Assembly (NCBI GenBank): GCA_964368645.1
Contig: CAYJBY010000018.1
Coordinates: 1 to 60,494 of the forward strand
Source: JAEDHM01 sp964368645
Lineage (GTDB): Bacteria; Bacillota; Clostridia; Christensenellales; CAG-1252
Direction: 5' to 3'
Length of the DNA: 60,494 bases
Part shown: in pieces, positions 40,827 to 50,828 of the stretch
Numbering within the stretch: position 1 is the stretch's first letter
Layout of the letters: each line of letters begins with the position of its first letter
Made by a program: the position numbers and the translations under genes
The notes under the pieces: generated by a model
The model's database searches: none
The model's input: only the letters and a program-made list of their open reading frames with translations
Told to the model about the DNA's origin: nothing

Positions 40827-41192
40827 CTAAGCACTCTTCGTGTTTTCGATAATAATTCTCACAATATCGGAGTAGTCGTTCTTAACGCGATTAATCATAA
40901 GGCTTAAATCGTTAAGCCGCCCTGCTCGTATGGTTATAACCAGCTCGCTTAAGCTGTGGAACAAGGGTACAAAGCCCAGATTCCCTGCCAAGCCCTTAAG
41001 CGCGTGAGCCGCCGTGAACGCGTTATCCCAGTTGCCTTTCGCAACCGCGGTTTCCAGTTGCGGCATCGTCTCGTCTTTAGGGAACGCACTTAACAGCTTA
41101 AAGTACAGTTCCTTGTCGTTGGTCAAACGCGCAAGCGCGCCGTCAACGTCCGTTTCGCCCAATTTCAATTCCTCAAAAAAAGTGTCCATCAT
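40827..41192 (-). CDS. histidine phosphotransfer (Hpt) domain protein
   Basis: 121 residues, four helices. The phosphorylation site is AAHALKGLAGNLGF (His near residue 56), the Hpt consensus HxxKG. Hpt proteins relay phosphate between histidine kinases and response regulators. It precedes cheB-cheR in an operon, a combination typical of CheBR-linked signalling hubs rather than flagellar chemotaxis. GGAG precedes the ATG. The kinase is not in the window. Confidence 0.88.
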   Translation of the reverse strand: MMDTFFEELKLGETDVDGALARLTNDKELYFKLLSAFPKDETMPQLETAVAKGNWDNAFTAAHALKGLAGNLGFVPLFHSLSELVITIRAGRLNDLSLMINRVKNDYSDIVRIIIENTKSA

Positions 41193-41864
41193 TTTAGTTA
41201 CTCCTGCTTAAACGGTTTCGGTAATTAGATTAAAGGTTGCACCCGACAAGGGTTATCGGCTGACGAGATTTGCACCTCGAACCGCCGACTATTGCGCCGT
41301 ACTTAAGCCCAAACTCCTCCGCGCCCTCCGCGCACGTCGGGTATGGATTAAGCCGCTATGCTTTCTGCCGATAGGAACTCGGCAACGGGTAACGGCAACG
41401 CTCGGCTGTGGGATAAGGACGAAAAAACGGCGTTCGCGGTCAATAGTTCACCGTTGCACACCGTTAATTGATTGTTGTTGAAAGCGCAAAATTCCGCGGC
41501 TGAAGCTACCCCAAAAAACAAAAACGACGGCAAAGTGCCGTCAATTATGCCGCCGTCAAATACAGCCGTCGAAACGGTTGATAAAACGGCTATAGGTAAT
41601 AGCGCAGAAGTCAGCGTTGCTCTCATCCTTAGAATCCCCCACCTTATCACTTAAAGGTCACACGCCACGTGACGTCAAGTGTCAGTCAAAGTCTTAGCCG
41701 TTCGCGGCGGTCAGCCGAAAACAACTTTTATTTTCTAATTATAGCCCACTGCTGCACATCTTGTCAATATATAAATAATTATTTGCTATTATCTCTGTAA
41801 TGTAGGCTCTCGGAGAGTCAGAATAGCGAGCCCACTTGAAGTAAGTGCCCTTAAAACCGCTTCC
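41193..41864 (-). other. spacer between the Hpt and pyr genes, possible short gene
   Basis: A minus-strand frame from 41626 to 41348 (92 residues: a hydrophobic N-terminus resembling a signal peptide, then FDGGIIDGTLPSFLFFG) is open, with GGGGA upstream, but I recognise no family. The opposite strand is also open for 60 codons, so this may be chance. The rest is AT-rich sequence without gene signals. Confidence 0.3.
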
Positions 41865-42956
41865 TTACAGCTTTTCCGCACCGTGCTCGCAATAGATACA
41901 GCGATATTTGTTTTTGATGGGATCGTAAAGCCTGAACGCAGGTTTCAGTTCCTGCTCTACGGTGGTAATGCAACGGGGGTTGTCACAGACAAAGCCCTCG
42001 TAAACTATCGGTCTTTCGTCCTTATCGGGAGCTTCGGGCATATCCTTTTCGTTAAGGAGCTTGAGTATCAACGCCATACGCATATACTTACCGTACAGTG
42101 CTTGCTTGAAATAGCACGCTCTGGAATCGTTGTCAACTGCGGTGCTTATCTCGTTGACTCTCGGCAGGGGGTGCATTATAATCATATCCTTTTTCGCGCC
42201 GTTCAGCTTGTCGGGGGTGAGGATATAGCTGTCCTTGAGCCTTTCGTAATCGGCGACGTTGGGAAAACGCTCCTTTTGAATGCGCGTCATATAAAGTATG
42301 TCCAGCTCGGGAATCGCCTCCTGCAAATCGAAAATCTCCGTATAGGTGGCAGGAGATTTGTCCAAAATCTCGTTCTTGACGAAATCGGGTACCGCCAATT
42401 CCTCGGGGGAAATCAAAACGAATTTTACGCCCTCGTAACGGCACATTGCGCTGATTAGGGAGTGGACTGTTCTGCCGTATTTCAGGTCGCCGCAAACGCC
42501 TATTGTCAGATGGTCGAATCTTCCCTTTTCCATTTTAATAGTGAGCAAATCCGCAAGGGTTTGAGTGGGGTGATGATGACCGCCGTCGCCTGCGTTGATT
42601 ATGGGTATGGTAGAAGCCTTGGAAGCAACGTAGGGTGCGCCTTCCTTGGGGTGGCGCATTGCGATTATGTCCGCGTAACAGCTGACCATTCGCACGGTAT
42701 CCGATACGCTTTCCCCCTTGACGGTGGAACTGCTCGACGCGTCCGAAAAGCCCAAAACCACGCCGCCTAACTCGTACATAGCCGCCTCGAAGCTAAGCCT
42801 TGTTCTTGTGGACGGCTCGTAAAACAGCGTTGCCAGTTTTTTGCCCTTGCACCTTTCGGCGTAGGCTTCGGGACGGGCGATTATGTCCTCCGCCACCGCC
42901 ACCATATCGTCGATTTCCGAGGTGGAAAAATCGTTGATTTGCATCAGACTACGCAT
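41865..42956 (-). CDS. pyrB: aspartate carbamoyltransferase with C-terminal PyrI-like zinc domain
   Basis: 363 residues. The catalytic chain (1-305) has the carbamoyl-phosphate loop STRTRLSFE, the HHHPTQTLAD motif and MHPLPR. Residues 325-363 add C-x4-C ... C-x2-C (CDNPRC and CIYC), the zinc ligand pattern of the PyrI regulatory chain C-terminal domain, but the PyrI nucleotide-binding domain is missing. It condenses carbamoyl phosphate and aspartate, the second step of UMP synthesis. Its start overlaps pyrE by eight bases and it is the last gene of the pyr operon. Confidence 0.93.
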   Translation of the reverse strand: MRSLMQINDFSTSEIDDMVAVAEDIIARPEAYAERCKGKKLATLFYEPSTRTRLSFEAAMYELGGVVLGFSDASSSSTVKGESVSDTVRMVSCYADIIAMRHPKEGAPYVASKASTIPIINAGDGGHHHPTQTLADLLTIKMEKGRFDHLTIGVCGDLKYGRTVHSLISAMCRYEGVKFVLISPEELAVPDFVKNEILDKSPATYTEIFDLQEAIPELDILYMTRIQKERFPNVADYERLKDSYILTPDKLNGAKKDMIIMHPLPRVNEISTAVDNDSRACYFKQALYGKYMRMALILKLLNEKDMPEAPDKDERPIVYEGFVCDNPRCITTVEQELKPAFRLYDPIKNKYRCIYCEHGAEKL

Positions 42957-43599
42957 TGTCGGAGCCTCCTATCCAGCTTTCGTCGGAGGGGTTGTTCCTG
43001 AAAGCTATCAGTCTTTTGACGTCGCTGTCCTTAACGTAGCCTGTTTTCGCGGCGACAACGGCGATTTCGTCAAAGTCGGTCAGGCTGTAATGCTCTATAT
43101 TGTCCGCTTTCATTCTGTCCAAGCCTTTTTGCATATTGTAGGTGAAAATGCTGACTACGCCCAATACCTCCGCGCCTGCTTCCCTCAGTATATCCACTAC
43201 CTCGATTACACTGCCGCCTGTGGAAATCAAATCCTCGATTACCACTACCTTTTCACCCTCGGTCAGCTTGCCCTCTATCTGGTTTTGTCTGCCGTGGTCC
43301 TTTGCACCCGAACGGACGTAGCCCATAGGTAAGCCCATAAGGTGAGCGGCTATCGCCGCGTGAGCGATACCTGCGGTTGAGGTTCCGAACAGGGCTTCCG
43401 CTTGGGGAAACTTAGCCTTGACGGTGGCGGCGATGGCGTTTTCCACGTCCTGTCTTACCGCTACGTCGCTTAAGGTTAAGCGGTTATCGCAATACACGGG
43501 ACTTTTGATTCCGCTTGCCCATACGAAGGGTTGTTCGGGGCGGAAAAACACCGCCTTAACCGCTAATAAATCTCTTGCTATCTGTTCTCTTATTTCCAT
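42949..43599 (-). CDS. pyrE: orotate phosphoribosyltransferase
   Basis: 216 residues. The PRPP-binding motif is VVVIEDLISTGGS (about 118-130), with FGTSTAGIAHAA and YCDNRLTLSD upstream. It joins orotate to PRPP to give OMP. AAGGAGAG precedes the ATG. It lies between pyrF (43-base gap) and pyrB (overlap). Confidence 0.95.
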   Translation of the reverse strand: MEIREQIARDLLAVKAVFFRPEQPFVWASGIKSPVYCDNRLTLSDVAVRQDVENAIAATVKAKFPQAEALFGTSTAGIAHAAIAAHLMGLPMGYVRSGAKDHGRQNQIEGKLTEGEKVVVIEDLISTGGSVIEVVDILREAGAEVLGVVSIFTYNMQKGLDRMKADNIEHYSLTDFDEIAVVAAKTGYVKDSDVKRLIAFRNNPSDESWIGGSDNA

Positions 43600-43642
43600 A
43601 ATCTCTCCTTAATATCCGATATTATTCGCTTTTGCACTCGCC

Positions 43643-44341
43643 TTAATCCACAAAATCCGCTACGCATTTTTTGTACGCCGCCACGGGGGCTGCCGCCGCG
43701 GTTATAGGTCTGCCCACCACTATGTAATCAGAGCCTAACTCCTTGGCTTTTGCAGGGGTTGCGATTCTGGACTGGTCGCCTACGTCGCCGTCGGCAAAAC
43801 GCACGCCGGGGGTTACGGTTAAAAACTTTTCTCCGCAGTAAGCGTGTACCTTTCCTGCCTCCAAGGGGGAGCAAACCACGCCGTCCAAGCCTGATTTACG
43901 GGCGTTGTCCGCGTAGCTCATAACCACCTCGTCTAAGGGAGAGTCGATTAACAGCTCTTTTTTCATCGTTTCCTCGTCCGTACTGGTTAATTGCGTTACC
44001 GCGATTAAAAGAGGTCGGGTGCCGTCCGCTCTCGTCAAGCCTTCAAGCGCGGCGGTCATCATTTTTGAGGTGCCCGAGGCGTGGAGATTGCACATATCCA
44101 CGTCAAGAGAGGCGAGGACAGCCATTGTTTTTTTAACGGTGTTGGGAATATCGTGAAGCTTTAAGTCCAAAAAGATTTTGCACCCACGCGCCTTGATTTC
44201 TCTTACTATCGCCGCGCCCTCTGCGTAAAAAAGCTCCATTCCAATCTTTACGAAAGGCTTGACGTCGCCGAACTTATCCAAGAAATCGATTACCTGTTTT
44301 TTCGACGAAAAATCACAAGCCACTATTACGTCCTTACCCAT
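43643..44341 (-). CDS. pyrF: orotidine 5'-phosphate decarboxylase
   Basis: 232 residues. VACDFSS at the start, then IFLDLKLHDIPNTV with the catalytic Lys/Asp set and a late GSDYIVVGRPIT, all of the short (type 1) OMP decarboxylase. It makes UMP, the last step. The ATG shares one base with the pyrD stop, and AAGGAGG lies within the pyrD end, so they are coupled. Confidence 0.95.
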   Translation of the reverse strand: MGKDVIVACDFSSKKQVIDFLDKFGDVKPFVKIGMELFYAEGAAIVREIKARGCKIFLDLKLHDIPNTVKKTMAVLASLDVDMCNLHASGTSKMMTAALEGLTRADGTRPLLIAVTQLTSTDEETMKKELLIDSPLDEVVMSYADNARKSGLDGVVCSPLEAGKVHAYCGEKFLTVTPGVRFADGDVGDQSRIATPAKAKELGSDYIVVGRPITAAAAPVAAYKKCVADFVD

Positions 44342-45252
44342 TATTTTCCTGCCTCCTTAAGTTGTTTTATGTCGGATATTCCGTATTTTTTCATAGTTGT
44401 CGGCAAAGCGTTGATTATATCGCGGCAGGCAAAAGGATTGACCAGATTAGCCGTTCCGATTTCCACCGCGGTCGCTCCTGCCGTAAGCATTTCCAGCACG
44501 TCTTCCGCGCTTGATACGCCGCCCATACCGATAACGGGAATTTTCACCGCGGAGCATACGTCGTAAACCATACGGAGCGCGACGGGAAAAATCCCACTGC
44601 CCGAATAGCCGCCCGTTACGTTGCCTAATAGGGGTTTCCTCGTCCTCAAATCAAACCGCATACCCAAAAGGGTATTGATTAGGCTGATACCGTCCGCACC
44701 TGCGCTCTCGCAGGCTGTCGCCATTGCCTTAATGTCCGTCACGTTGGGTGACAGCTTGATAATTACGGGCTTAGTTGTTACCGCCTTGACCGCAGATGTC
44801 ACGGTTGCCGCCGCCGAGGGCGTTACGCCGAAGCTCATTCCTCCGCCGTGTACGTTAGGACAGCTTACGTTGATTTCCAACCAGCCCACAGAGTCCTCTT
44901 TATCCAAAAGTGCCGCAACATAGGCGTATTCTTCAACCGAAAAGCCGCAGACGTTAGCCATTACGGGCTTGTGAAAAACCTTTTTCAGCGCAGGCAGTTC
45001 GCGGTCGATTACCGCCGCAACGCCGGGATTCTGCAAGCCTACCGCGTTAAGCATACCCGAGGGGCATTCCGCAATTCGGGGTTGCACGTTGCCGTACCGC
45101 GGCTCTCTTGTGGTGCCCTTAAAGGAAAAGGTTCCTAATATATCTATGTCGTACAAATCCGCAAATTCCCTGCCGTATCCGAAGGTTCCGCTTGCAGGTA
45201 TAATAGGATTGCTTAAGGTGATTCCGCATAAATTGACAGTGGTATCTACCAT
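44341..45252 (-). CDS. pyrD: dihydroorotate dehydrogenase, catalytic subunit (class 1B)
   Basis: 303 residues. FMN-binding and active-site segments are PASGTFGYG, NAVGLQNPG, the catalytic Cys in VSCPNVHGGG and SLINTLLGM. GMGGVSSAEDVLE near the end binds the phosphate. Class 1B enzymes use PyrK to pass electrons to NAD+, and pyrK is next to it. AAGGAGG precedes the ATG, and the start overlaps the pyrK end by seven bases. Confidence 0.96.
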   Translation of the reverse strand: MVDTTVNLCGITLSNPIIPASGTFGYGREFADLYDIDILGTFSFKGTTREPRYGNVQPRIAECPSGMLNAVGLQNPGVAAVIDRELPALKKVFHKPVMANVCGFSVEEYAYVAALLDKEDSVGWLEINVSCPNVHGGGMSFGVTPSAAATVTSAVKAVTTKPVIIKLSPNVTDIKAMATACESAGADGISLINTLLGMRFDLRTRKPLLGNVTGGYSGSGIFPVALRMVYDVCSAVKIPVIGMGGVSSAEDVLEMLTAGATAVEIGTANLVNPFACRDIINALPTTMKKYGISDIKQLKEAGK

Positions 45253-45977
45253 AGAAGTTCCTCCTTAACGAAGACGGGGCCGTCCTTGCAAACGCGCTTA
45301 TTGCCGTTTTTTGTCTGATGGGTACAGCCCATACAAACGCCGAAGCCGCAAGCCATACGCTCTTCAAGGCTAAATTGTCCGGAGGTTGCTGAATTTTTGT
45401 AAATAGCCTTAAGCATAGGCAGAGGTCCGCAGGCGTAAAAATAGCTGTATTCGATATCCTTTATCGCGTCCGTAACGTAGCCCTTTACCCCCTCGGAGCC
45501 GTCCAAGGTGGCGAAAACCGTCCTTACTCCCAGTGTCTTAAATTCCTCGCCGTAAAAAATCTCGTCCTTGGTGTTAAACCCTGCCGCAAGAATCGGATTT
45601 TTGCCCGATTCCACTAGCTTTTTCGCTAAATAGTAGAGGGGCGGCAAGCCTACTCCGCCGCCTAGCAAAAGGGGATTTTCACCGCTTAAGGACAGGTCGT
45701 AGCCGTTGCCTAAGCCTGTAAGCAAATCCAGTTTTGCGCCGTGCCGAAGTCCGCTCATATACTCCGTACCCTTGCCTACCGTCTTATAGACCAAGGTCAG
45801 CTCCGAGCCGTTGACGTCGCACACCGATATAGGACGGCGCAGAAAGTACGGCTCAAGGCTTACGTTGACGAACTGCCCGGGGGCTTTGATTTCGCTGACG
45901 TCGCCTGCGAGCTTAAGCTCGAAAACGCTGTCCGTTAAACGTCTGTTGGTTATTATCTCGAAAACGCTTTGTTTCAT
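45246..45977 (-). CDS. pyrK: dihydroorotate dehydrogenase electron-transfer subunit
   Basis: 243 residues. The FAD domain has RRPISVCDV and YKTVGKGT; the NAD domain has LLLGGGVGLPPLY. The [2Fe-2S] Cys set is ACGFGVCMGCTHQ with a final Cys in RVCKDGPV. Partner of PyrD in oxidising dihydroorotate with NAD+. AAGGTG lies upstream of the start. Confidence 0.95.
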   Translation of the reverse strand: MKQSVFEIITNRRLTDSVFELKLAGDVSEIKAPGQFVNVSLEPYFLRRPISVCDVNGSELTLVYKTVGKGTEYMSGLRHGAKLDLLTGLGNGYDLSLSGENPLLLGGGVGLPPLYYLAKKLVESGKNPILAAGFNTKDEIFYGEEFKTLGVRTVFATLDGSEGVKGYVTDAIKDIEYSYFYACGPLPMLKAIYKNSATSGQFSLEERMACGFGVCMGCTHQTKNGNKRVCKDGPVFVKEELLW

Positions 45978-45985
45978 CGCTCACC

Positions 45986-48900
45986 TTAACGGTCGATGGT
46001 AGATACCATAAACGTGGTATCCTCCAGAACTTCCAGCAGAACCCTCACCGTGTCCAGCGCGGTGAACACCGTCACGCTGTTCTCGATTGCTAATCTGCGG
46101 ATATGGTAGCCGTCCTGCATTTGCTCCTGCGCTCCCACCTCTCTGGTGTTGATAACGTAGGAAACGTGCCCCTGTCTGATGGCGTCGGGAATATCCTCGC
46201 TGCCGTCGCTTATCTTATTGAGTACGTGGGTGCGTATGCCGTTTGCCTTCAAAAATTTCGCCGTGCCTGCGGTTGCCTCCACGTTAAAGCCCAGATTGTA
46301 GAAACGGCGGATTAAGGGAAGAGCCTCTTCCTTGTCCTTGTCCGCTATGGTCGCCAAAACCGTACCGTAATTAAGCAGTTGCATACCCGAAGCAACGAGA
46401 GCCTTGTATAACGCTCTTTCCATCTTATCGTCGTAGCCGATTGCCTCGCCTGTGGATTTCATTTCGGGAGAGAGATAGGCGTCCAAGCCGCTTAGCTTCG
46501 CAAAGGAGAAAACGGGAACCTTGACGTAGTGGCGTTTCTTCTCCTCGGGATAAAGGCGGAAGTAGCCCTGCTCCTTAAGAGTTTTGCCCAGTATCACGTT
46601 TGTCGCTATGTCCGCAAGACTGAACCCTGTCGCCTTGGAGAGGAAGGGAACGGTTCTTGAGGAGCGGGGATTGACCTCGATTATGAAAACTCTTTCGTCC
46701 TTGTCCACAATGAACTGGATATTGTAAAGTCCTACGATACCAAGGCCTAAGCCCAACTTTTTGGCGTATTCCAATATCACGCCCTTAACCTTATCGGAAA
46801 TGCTGAATGCGGGATACACGCTTATGCTGTCGCCGCTGTGAACGCCCGTGCGCTCCACAAGCTCCATTATGCCCGGAACGAACACGTCCTTGCCGTCGCA
46901 TATCGCGTCCACCTCAACTTCCTTGCCCATTATGTAATGGTCCACCAGTACGGGCTTATCCTCGTCGATTTCCACCGCGGTTTTCAGGTAATGCCGCAGT
47001 TGCTTTTCGTCGGCGACTATCTGCATTGCTCTGCCGCCCAGAACGAAGCTCGGACGCACCAAAACGGGATAACCTACCTCGTTAGCCGCCTTAACGCCTT
47101 CCTCTATATCCGTAACCGCTCTGCCGTCAGGTTGGGGAATCCCCAGTTTCAAAAGGATTTTTTCAAAGGAATCTCTATTCTCCGCTCTGTCGATTGCGTC
47201 AACGTCCGTGCCGATTATGTTTACGCCGTATTGCAGCAGGGGCGCGGCAAGGTTGATTGCGGTTTGACCGCCCAGTGACGCGATTATGTCCCTTGCGCCC
47301 TCGAACTCCACTATGTTCATAACGTCCTCTGGAGTCAGCGGCTCGAAATAGAGCTTGTCGGCGGTGGTATAGTCGGTGGAAACGGTTTCGGGATTGTTGT
47401 TGATTATTATTGACTCGTAGCCTGCCTTGCGTATGGTTTGCACGGCGTGAACGGTGCTGTAATCGAATTCCACGCCCTGACCTATACGGATAGGACCTGC
47501 GCCCAAAACGATTTTCTTCTCCTTATCGGTGACAACGGAGTCGTTTTTACCGCTGTAGCTGGAATAGAAGTAGGGCACGTACGCGCCGCTCTTAATGGTG
47601 TCCACCATACGGAAAACGGGCATTATGCCCTTTTCTTTGCGGTACTGCCAAATCTTGAAAGCCGTACTGCCCCACAACTTGGCGATATACTGGTCGGAAA
47701 AGCCCATTTTTTTGGCGGCAAGCAAGGTCTTATCGTCGAAGGGGTTGCCCTCAACCGTCTTTTCCATATCCACTATTTTTTTGAAGGACTCAAGGAATAG
47801 GGGAGTGATTTCGGTGATTTCAAAAAGCTTTTGTATGGACGCGCCGCGGCGCAGAAGCTCCGCTATGGCGTACAGATTGTCGTCACGGAACTGGGATATA
47901 TGCTCGTAAAGCTCCTCTGTCGATGCCTTGTCGAACTTGGTCATACGGATATGACACACGCCGATTTCAAGGGAGCGGACGGACTTAAGCAGACATTCCT
48001 CCAGATTTGAGCCTATGCCCATAACCTCGCCTGTGGCTTTCATCTGGGTACCCAGCTTGTTGTTGGCGGTGGCGAACTTGTCGAAGGGGAAACGGGGGAG
48101 CTTGGCTACTATGTAATCAAGCATCGGTTCCTTCGCCGCGGTTGCACCTGCCACCTTTATATCGGATAAGGACATTCCTACGGCTATTTTTGCGGTAACT
48201 CTCGCGATGGGGTAGCCGCTCGCCTTGGAAGCTAACGCGGAGGAGCGCGAAACCCTCGGATTGACCTCTATCAGAAAATATCTGCCGTCGGTGGGGTTCA
48301 GCGCGAACTGCACGTTACAGCCGCCTGCTATCTTTAACGCCCTTATCAGCTTAATCGCGCTGTCGTTGAGCATTTTATATTCCGCGTCGGAAAGGCTCAG
48401 AATAGGCGCAACCACTATTGAGTCGCCGGTATGCACGCCTACGGGATCTACGTTTTCCATTCCGCAAATGGTGATTGCGGTGTCCTCGTTGTCGCGCATT
48501 ACCTCAAATTCGATTTCCTTGTAGCCCTTAACGCTCTTTTCCACCAAAACCTGATGCACGGGGGAAACTCTGAACGCGCCCTCCGCCACCTCTATAAGCT
48601 CCTTTTCGTCGTAGGCAAAGCCGCCGCCCGTTCCGCCCAGCGTGAACGCAGGGCGCAGTACCACGGGGTAGCCTATATCCTTTGCCGCCGCCTTAGCCTC
48701 GTCTATGGAATAGGTGATTTCGGAGGGGATAACAGGCTCTCCTATCTCCATACAAAGCTCCTTAAAAAGTTCTCTGTCCTCCGCTTTTTCTATGCTTTCG
48801 CCCGAGGTGCCTAAAAGCTCTACGCCGCACTCCTTCAAAATTCCCTTTTTGGAGAGCTGTACAGCAAGGTTTAAGCCCGTTTGACCGCCTATGCCGGGGA

Positions 48901-49159
48901 TTATGGCGTCAGGTCTTTCGTAGCGCAGTATCCGCGCCACAAACTCCAGATTAAGCGGTTCCATATAGACCTTATCCGCTATGGTCGTATCCGTCATAAT
49001 GGTCGCGGGATTGGAATTGACCAGCACCACCTCGTAGCCCTCTTCCTTAAGCGCAAGACACGCCTGCGTACCGGCATAATCGAATTCCGCCGCCTGTCCT
49101 ATGACGATAGGTCCCGAACCGATAATCATAATCTTTTTGATGTCCTTTCTTTTTGCCAT
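45986..49159 (-). CDS. carB: carbamoyl-phosphate synthase large subunit
   Basis: 1057 residues, the normal size. Two homologous ATP-grasp halves (about 1-400 and 550-930), starting with IGSGPIVIGQAAEFDYAGTQ and LGAGPIRIGQGVEFDYSTV, are joined by the oligomerisation domain. A C-terminal MGS-like allosteric domain (about 935-1057) is present. It makes carbamoyl phosphate with CarA, but no carA gene lies anywhere in the window. GGAGGG precedes the ATG. The 270 bases upstream, between carB and pyrC, hold no gene. Confidence 0.97.
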   Translation of the reverse strand: MAKRKDIKKIMIIGSGPIVIGQAAEFDYAGTQACLALKEEGYEVVLVNSNPATIMTDTTIADKVYMEPLNLEFVARILRYERPDAIIPGIGGQTGLNLAVQLSKKGILKECGVELLGTSGESIEKAEDRELFKELCMEIGEPVIPSEITYSIDEAKAAAKDIGYPVVLRPAFTLGGTGGGFAYDEKELIEVAEGAFRVSPVHQVLVEKSVKGYKEIEFEVMRDNEDTAITICGMENVDPVGVHTGDSIVVAPILSLSDAEYKMLNDSAIKLIRALKIAGGCNVQFALNPTDGRYFLIEVNPRVSRSSALASKASGYPIARVTAKIAVGMSLSDIKVAGATAAKEPMLDYIVAKLPRFPFDKFATANNKLGTQMKATGEVMGIGSNLEECLLKSVRSLEIGVCHIRMTKFDKASTEELYEHISQFRDDNLYAIAELLRRGASIQKLFEITEITPLFLESFKKIVDMEKTVEGNPFDDKTLLAAKKMGFSDQYIAKLWGSTAFKIWQYRKEKGIMPVFRMVDTIKSGAYVPYFYSSYSGKNDSVVTDKEKKIVLGAGPIRIGQGVEFDYSTVHAVQTIRKAGYESIIINNNPETVSTDYTTADKLYFEPLTPEDVMNIVEFEGARDIIASLGGQTAINLAAPLLQYGVNIIGTDVDAIDRAENRDSFEKILLKLGIPQPDGRAVTDIEEGVKAANEVGYPVLVRPSFVLGGRAMQIVADEKQLRHYLKTAVEIDEDKPVLVDHYIMGKEVEVDAICDGKDVFVPGIMELVERTGVHSGDSISVYPAFSISDKVKGVILEYAKKLGLGLGIVGLYNIQFIVDKDERVFIIEVNPRSSRTVPFLSKATGFSLADIATNVILGKTLKEQGYFRLYPEEKKRHYVKVPVFSFAKLSGLDAYLSPEMKSTGEAIGYDDKMERALYKALVASGMQLLNYGTVLATIADKDKEEALPLIRRFYNLGFNVEATAGTAKFLKANGIRTHVLNKISDGSEDIPDAIRQGHVSYVINTREVGAQEQMQDGYHIRRLAIENSVTVFTALDTVRVLLEVLEDTTFMVSTIDR

Positions 49160-49431
49160 ACTGTTCCCTCCGTTATTTTAACGTGTTTTCCGCGTCAATT
49201 TTCTTTGTAATGTTATATCGACCGCACGGTTATATACCTTGTAAATACGTACCGCGCCGAATCGTTGCGTTTTCTTTTTATTTTTCGCGCCTTTTATAGC
49301 GTTGTTGTGCGCCTTGCCGCTGTCGGAAACCCCTGTTCTGCCGTCCTGTTACGCTTTCTTGCGCCTTGTCTTTGCGCCTTGTCCTTCCTGTCAATCAGCG
49401 TTAACGGGCGTATGTATGCTCGCCGCTCGGT

Positions 49432-50688
49432 TTAATTGTTTTCGTCAATCCAAACCGCCTTGCCGCCGCATACCGTCAGCTTGCACCTTGCAGTAACCGT
49501 CCTGCCGTCAAAGGGAGTGCTTTTGCCCTTGGACAGGAATGAGGAAGAATCCACAGCGTCTTTGACGGTAAGGTCGAAAACGGTGTAATCTCCCCCCTCT
49601 GTGAAGCCCCTTAAGGGTATCCCGAAGCGTTTCGCAGGGGCGGCGGACATCAAATCCAACAGCTTATCCAAGGTAATAATTTTTTTCTGAACCAAACCCG
49701 TGTATAACACGGCGAAAGCACATTCCAGACCGCTTATGCCGAAAGGACTGTTAGCTAAACCCCTTGATTTTTCCTCCGCGGAGTGGGGCGCGTGGTCGGT
49801 GGCTATCATATCCACCGTGCCGTCCTTTATGCCCTCTAATAACGCTTCCTTGTCCTCCCGTCCTCTCAGAGGGGGATTCATCTTGTAACGCCCCTCGTCG
49901 ATAAGGTCGGTTTCGTCCAGTAAAAGGTAATGGGGAGCGGTTTCGCAGGTCACGTTGACGCCGCTTTTTTTCGCTTGCCTTATAAGCGCGACGCTTTCCT
50001 TGCAGGACACGTGGCAAACGTGGTAAGCACAGCCTGTTTTGGCGGCGAGGTCAAGGTCTCTTTCCACCTGCTTCCACTCGCTGGCGGAGCTGATTCCGAT
50101 TAGGTTGTGAGCCTTGGCGAAAACGCCGTCGTGTATGCAGCCGCCCTTAAGCAAAAGGCTTTCGTCCTCGCAATGAGCGGCGATTACCTTACCCAGTGCC
50201 TTGGCGCGAAGCATAGCTTCCTGCATCATCTCTCCTCTTTGAACACCCTTACCGTCGTCCGAAAAGGCGATTACCTTGTCCGCAATACCTTCGAGGTCGG
50301 CGATAACCGCGCCCTTTTCCGCCACGGTAAGCGCACCGTAGGGATAGACGTTGATGACCGCGCCGTCCTTTATGGCGGTTAGCTCCTTATCCAAATTCTC
50401 GCGGCTGTCGGGTACGGGATTGAGGTTGGGCATAGCGCAAACCGCGGTATAGCCTCCCCGCGCCGCGGCGAGAGTACCCGTTCTTATCCCTTCCTTATAA
50501 AAAAAACCCGGTTCACGTAAATGTATATGAACATCTACAAAACCGGGAAATATAACGTATTGGGGTTGTGCGGAGGACAAACAACACTTCTGTATATGCA
50601 CCGCACCATTGTCTAAAATCGAAAAACCAAACCCGGCGGCTGTGCCGCTGTCACCGTAAAGATAAGCGTTTTCGAGTTTGACAGGCAT
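49432..50688 (-). CDS. pyrC: dihydroorotase
   Basis: 418 residues, type I dihydroorotase. Zinc ligands are in DVHIHLREPG, the Asp/His-rich AHCED, HVCHVSC and ATDHAPH; TAVCAMPNLNP is the family's substrate loop. It makes dihydroorotate from carbamoyl aspartate. First gene of the pyr operon, with AGGAGG before the ATG and a consensus promoter 40 bases upstream. Confidence 0.95.
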   Translation of the reverse strand: MPVKLENAYLYGDSGTAAGFGFSILDNGAVHIQKCCLSSAQPQYVIFPGFVDVHIHLREPGFFYKEGIRTGTLAAARGGYTAVCAMPNLNPVPDSRENLDKELTAIKDGAVINVYPYGALTVAEKGAVIADLEGIADKVIAFSDDGKGVQRGEMMQEAMLRAKALGKVIAAHCEDESLLLKGGCIHDGVFAKAHNLIGISSASEWKQVERDLDLAAKTGCAYHVCHVSCKESVALIRQAKKSGVNVTCETAPHYLLLDETDLIDEGRYKMNPPLRGREDKEALLEGIKDGTVDMIATDHAPHSAEEKSRGLANSPFGISGLECAFAVLYTGLVQKKIITLDKLLDLMSAAPAKRFGIPLRGFTEGGDYTVFDLTVKDAVDSSSFLSKGKSTPFDGRTVTARCKLTVCGGKAVWIDENN

Positions 50689-50727
50689 ATTACCTCCTAG
50701 CGTCGGGTTGCCCCTACGCTATAGAAA

Positions 50728-50756
50728 ATTATAGCATCGCCTAAAAAAGCTGTCAA
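50728..50756 (-). promoter_or_regulatory. consensus promoter of the pyr operon
   Basis: Minus-strand TTGACA (50756-50751) and TATAAT (50733-50728), both perfect, with 17-base spacing. The leader would be only about 33 bases, too short for a PyrR-type attenuator, so regulation is not of the B. subtilis kind. Confidence 0.9.
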
Positions 50757-50828
50757 ACGATATTGAGCAAGATTTTGTTCCTACAACGATTATTCTTTAG
50801 GCGCAATCCTTTGCCGCCGCAAGGCGTA

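Noticed and set aside
41883..42458. 191-residue plus-strand frame opposite pyrB
   Set aside because: Shadow of pyrB, whose active-site motifs are intact.
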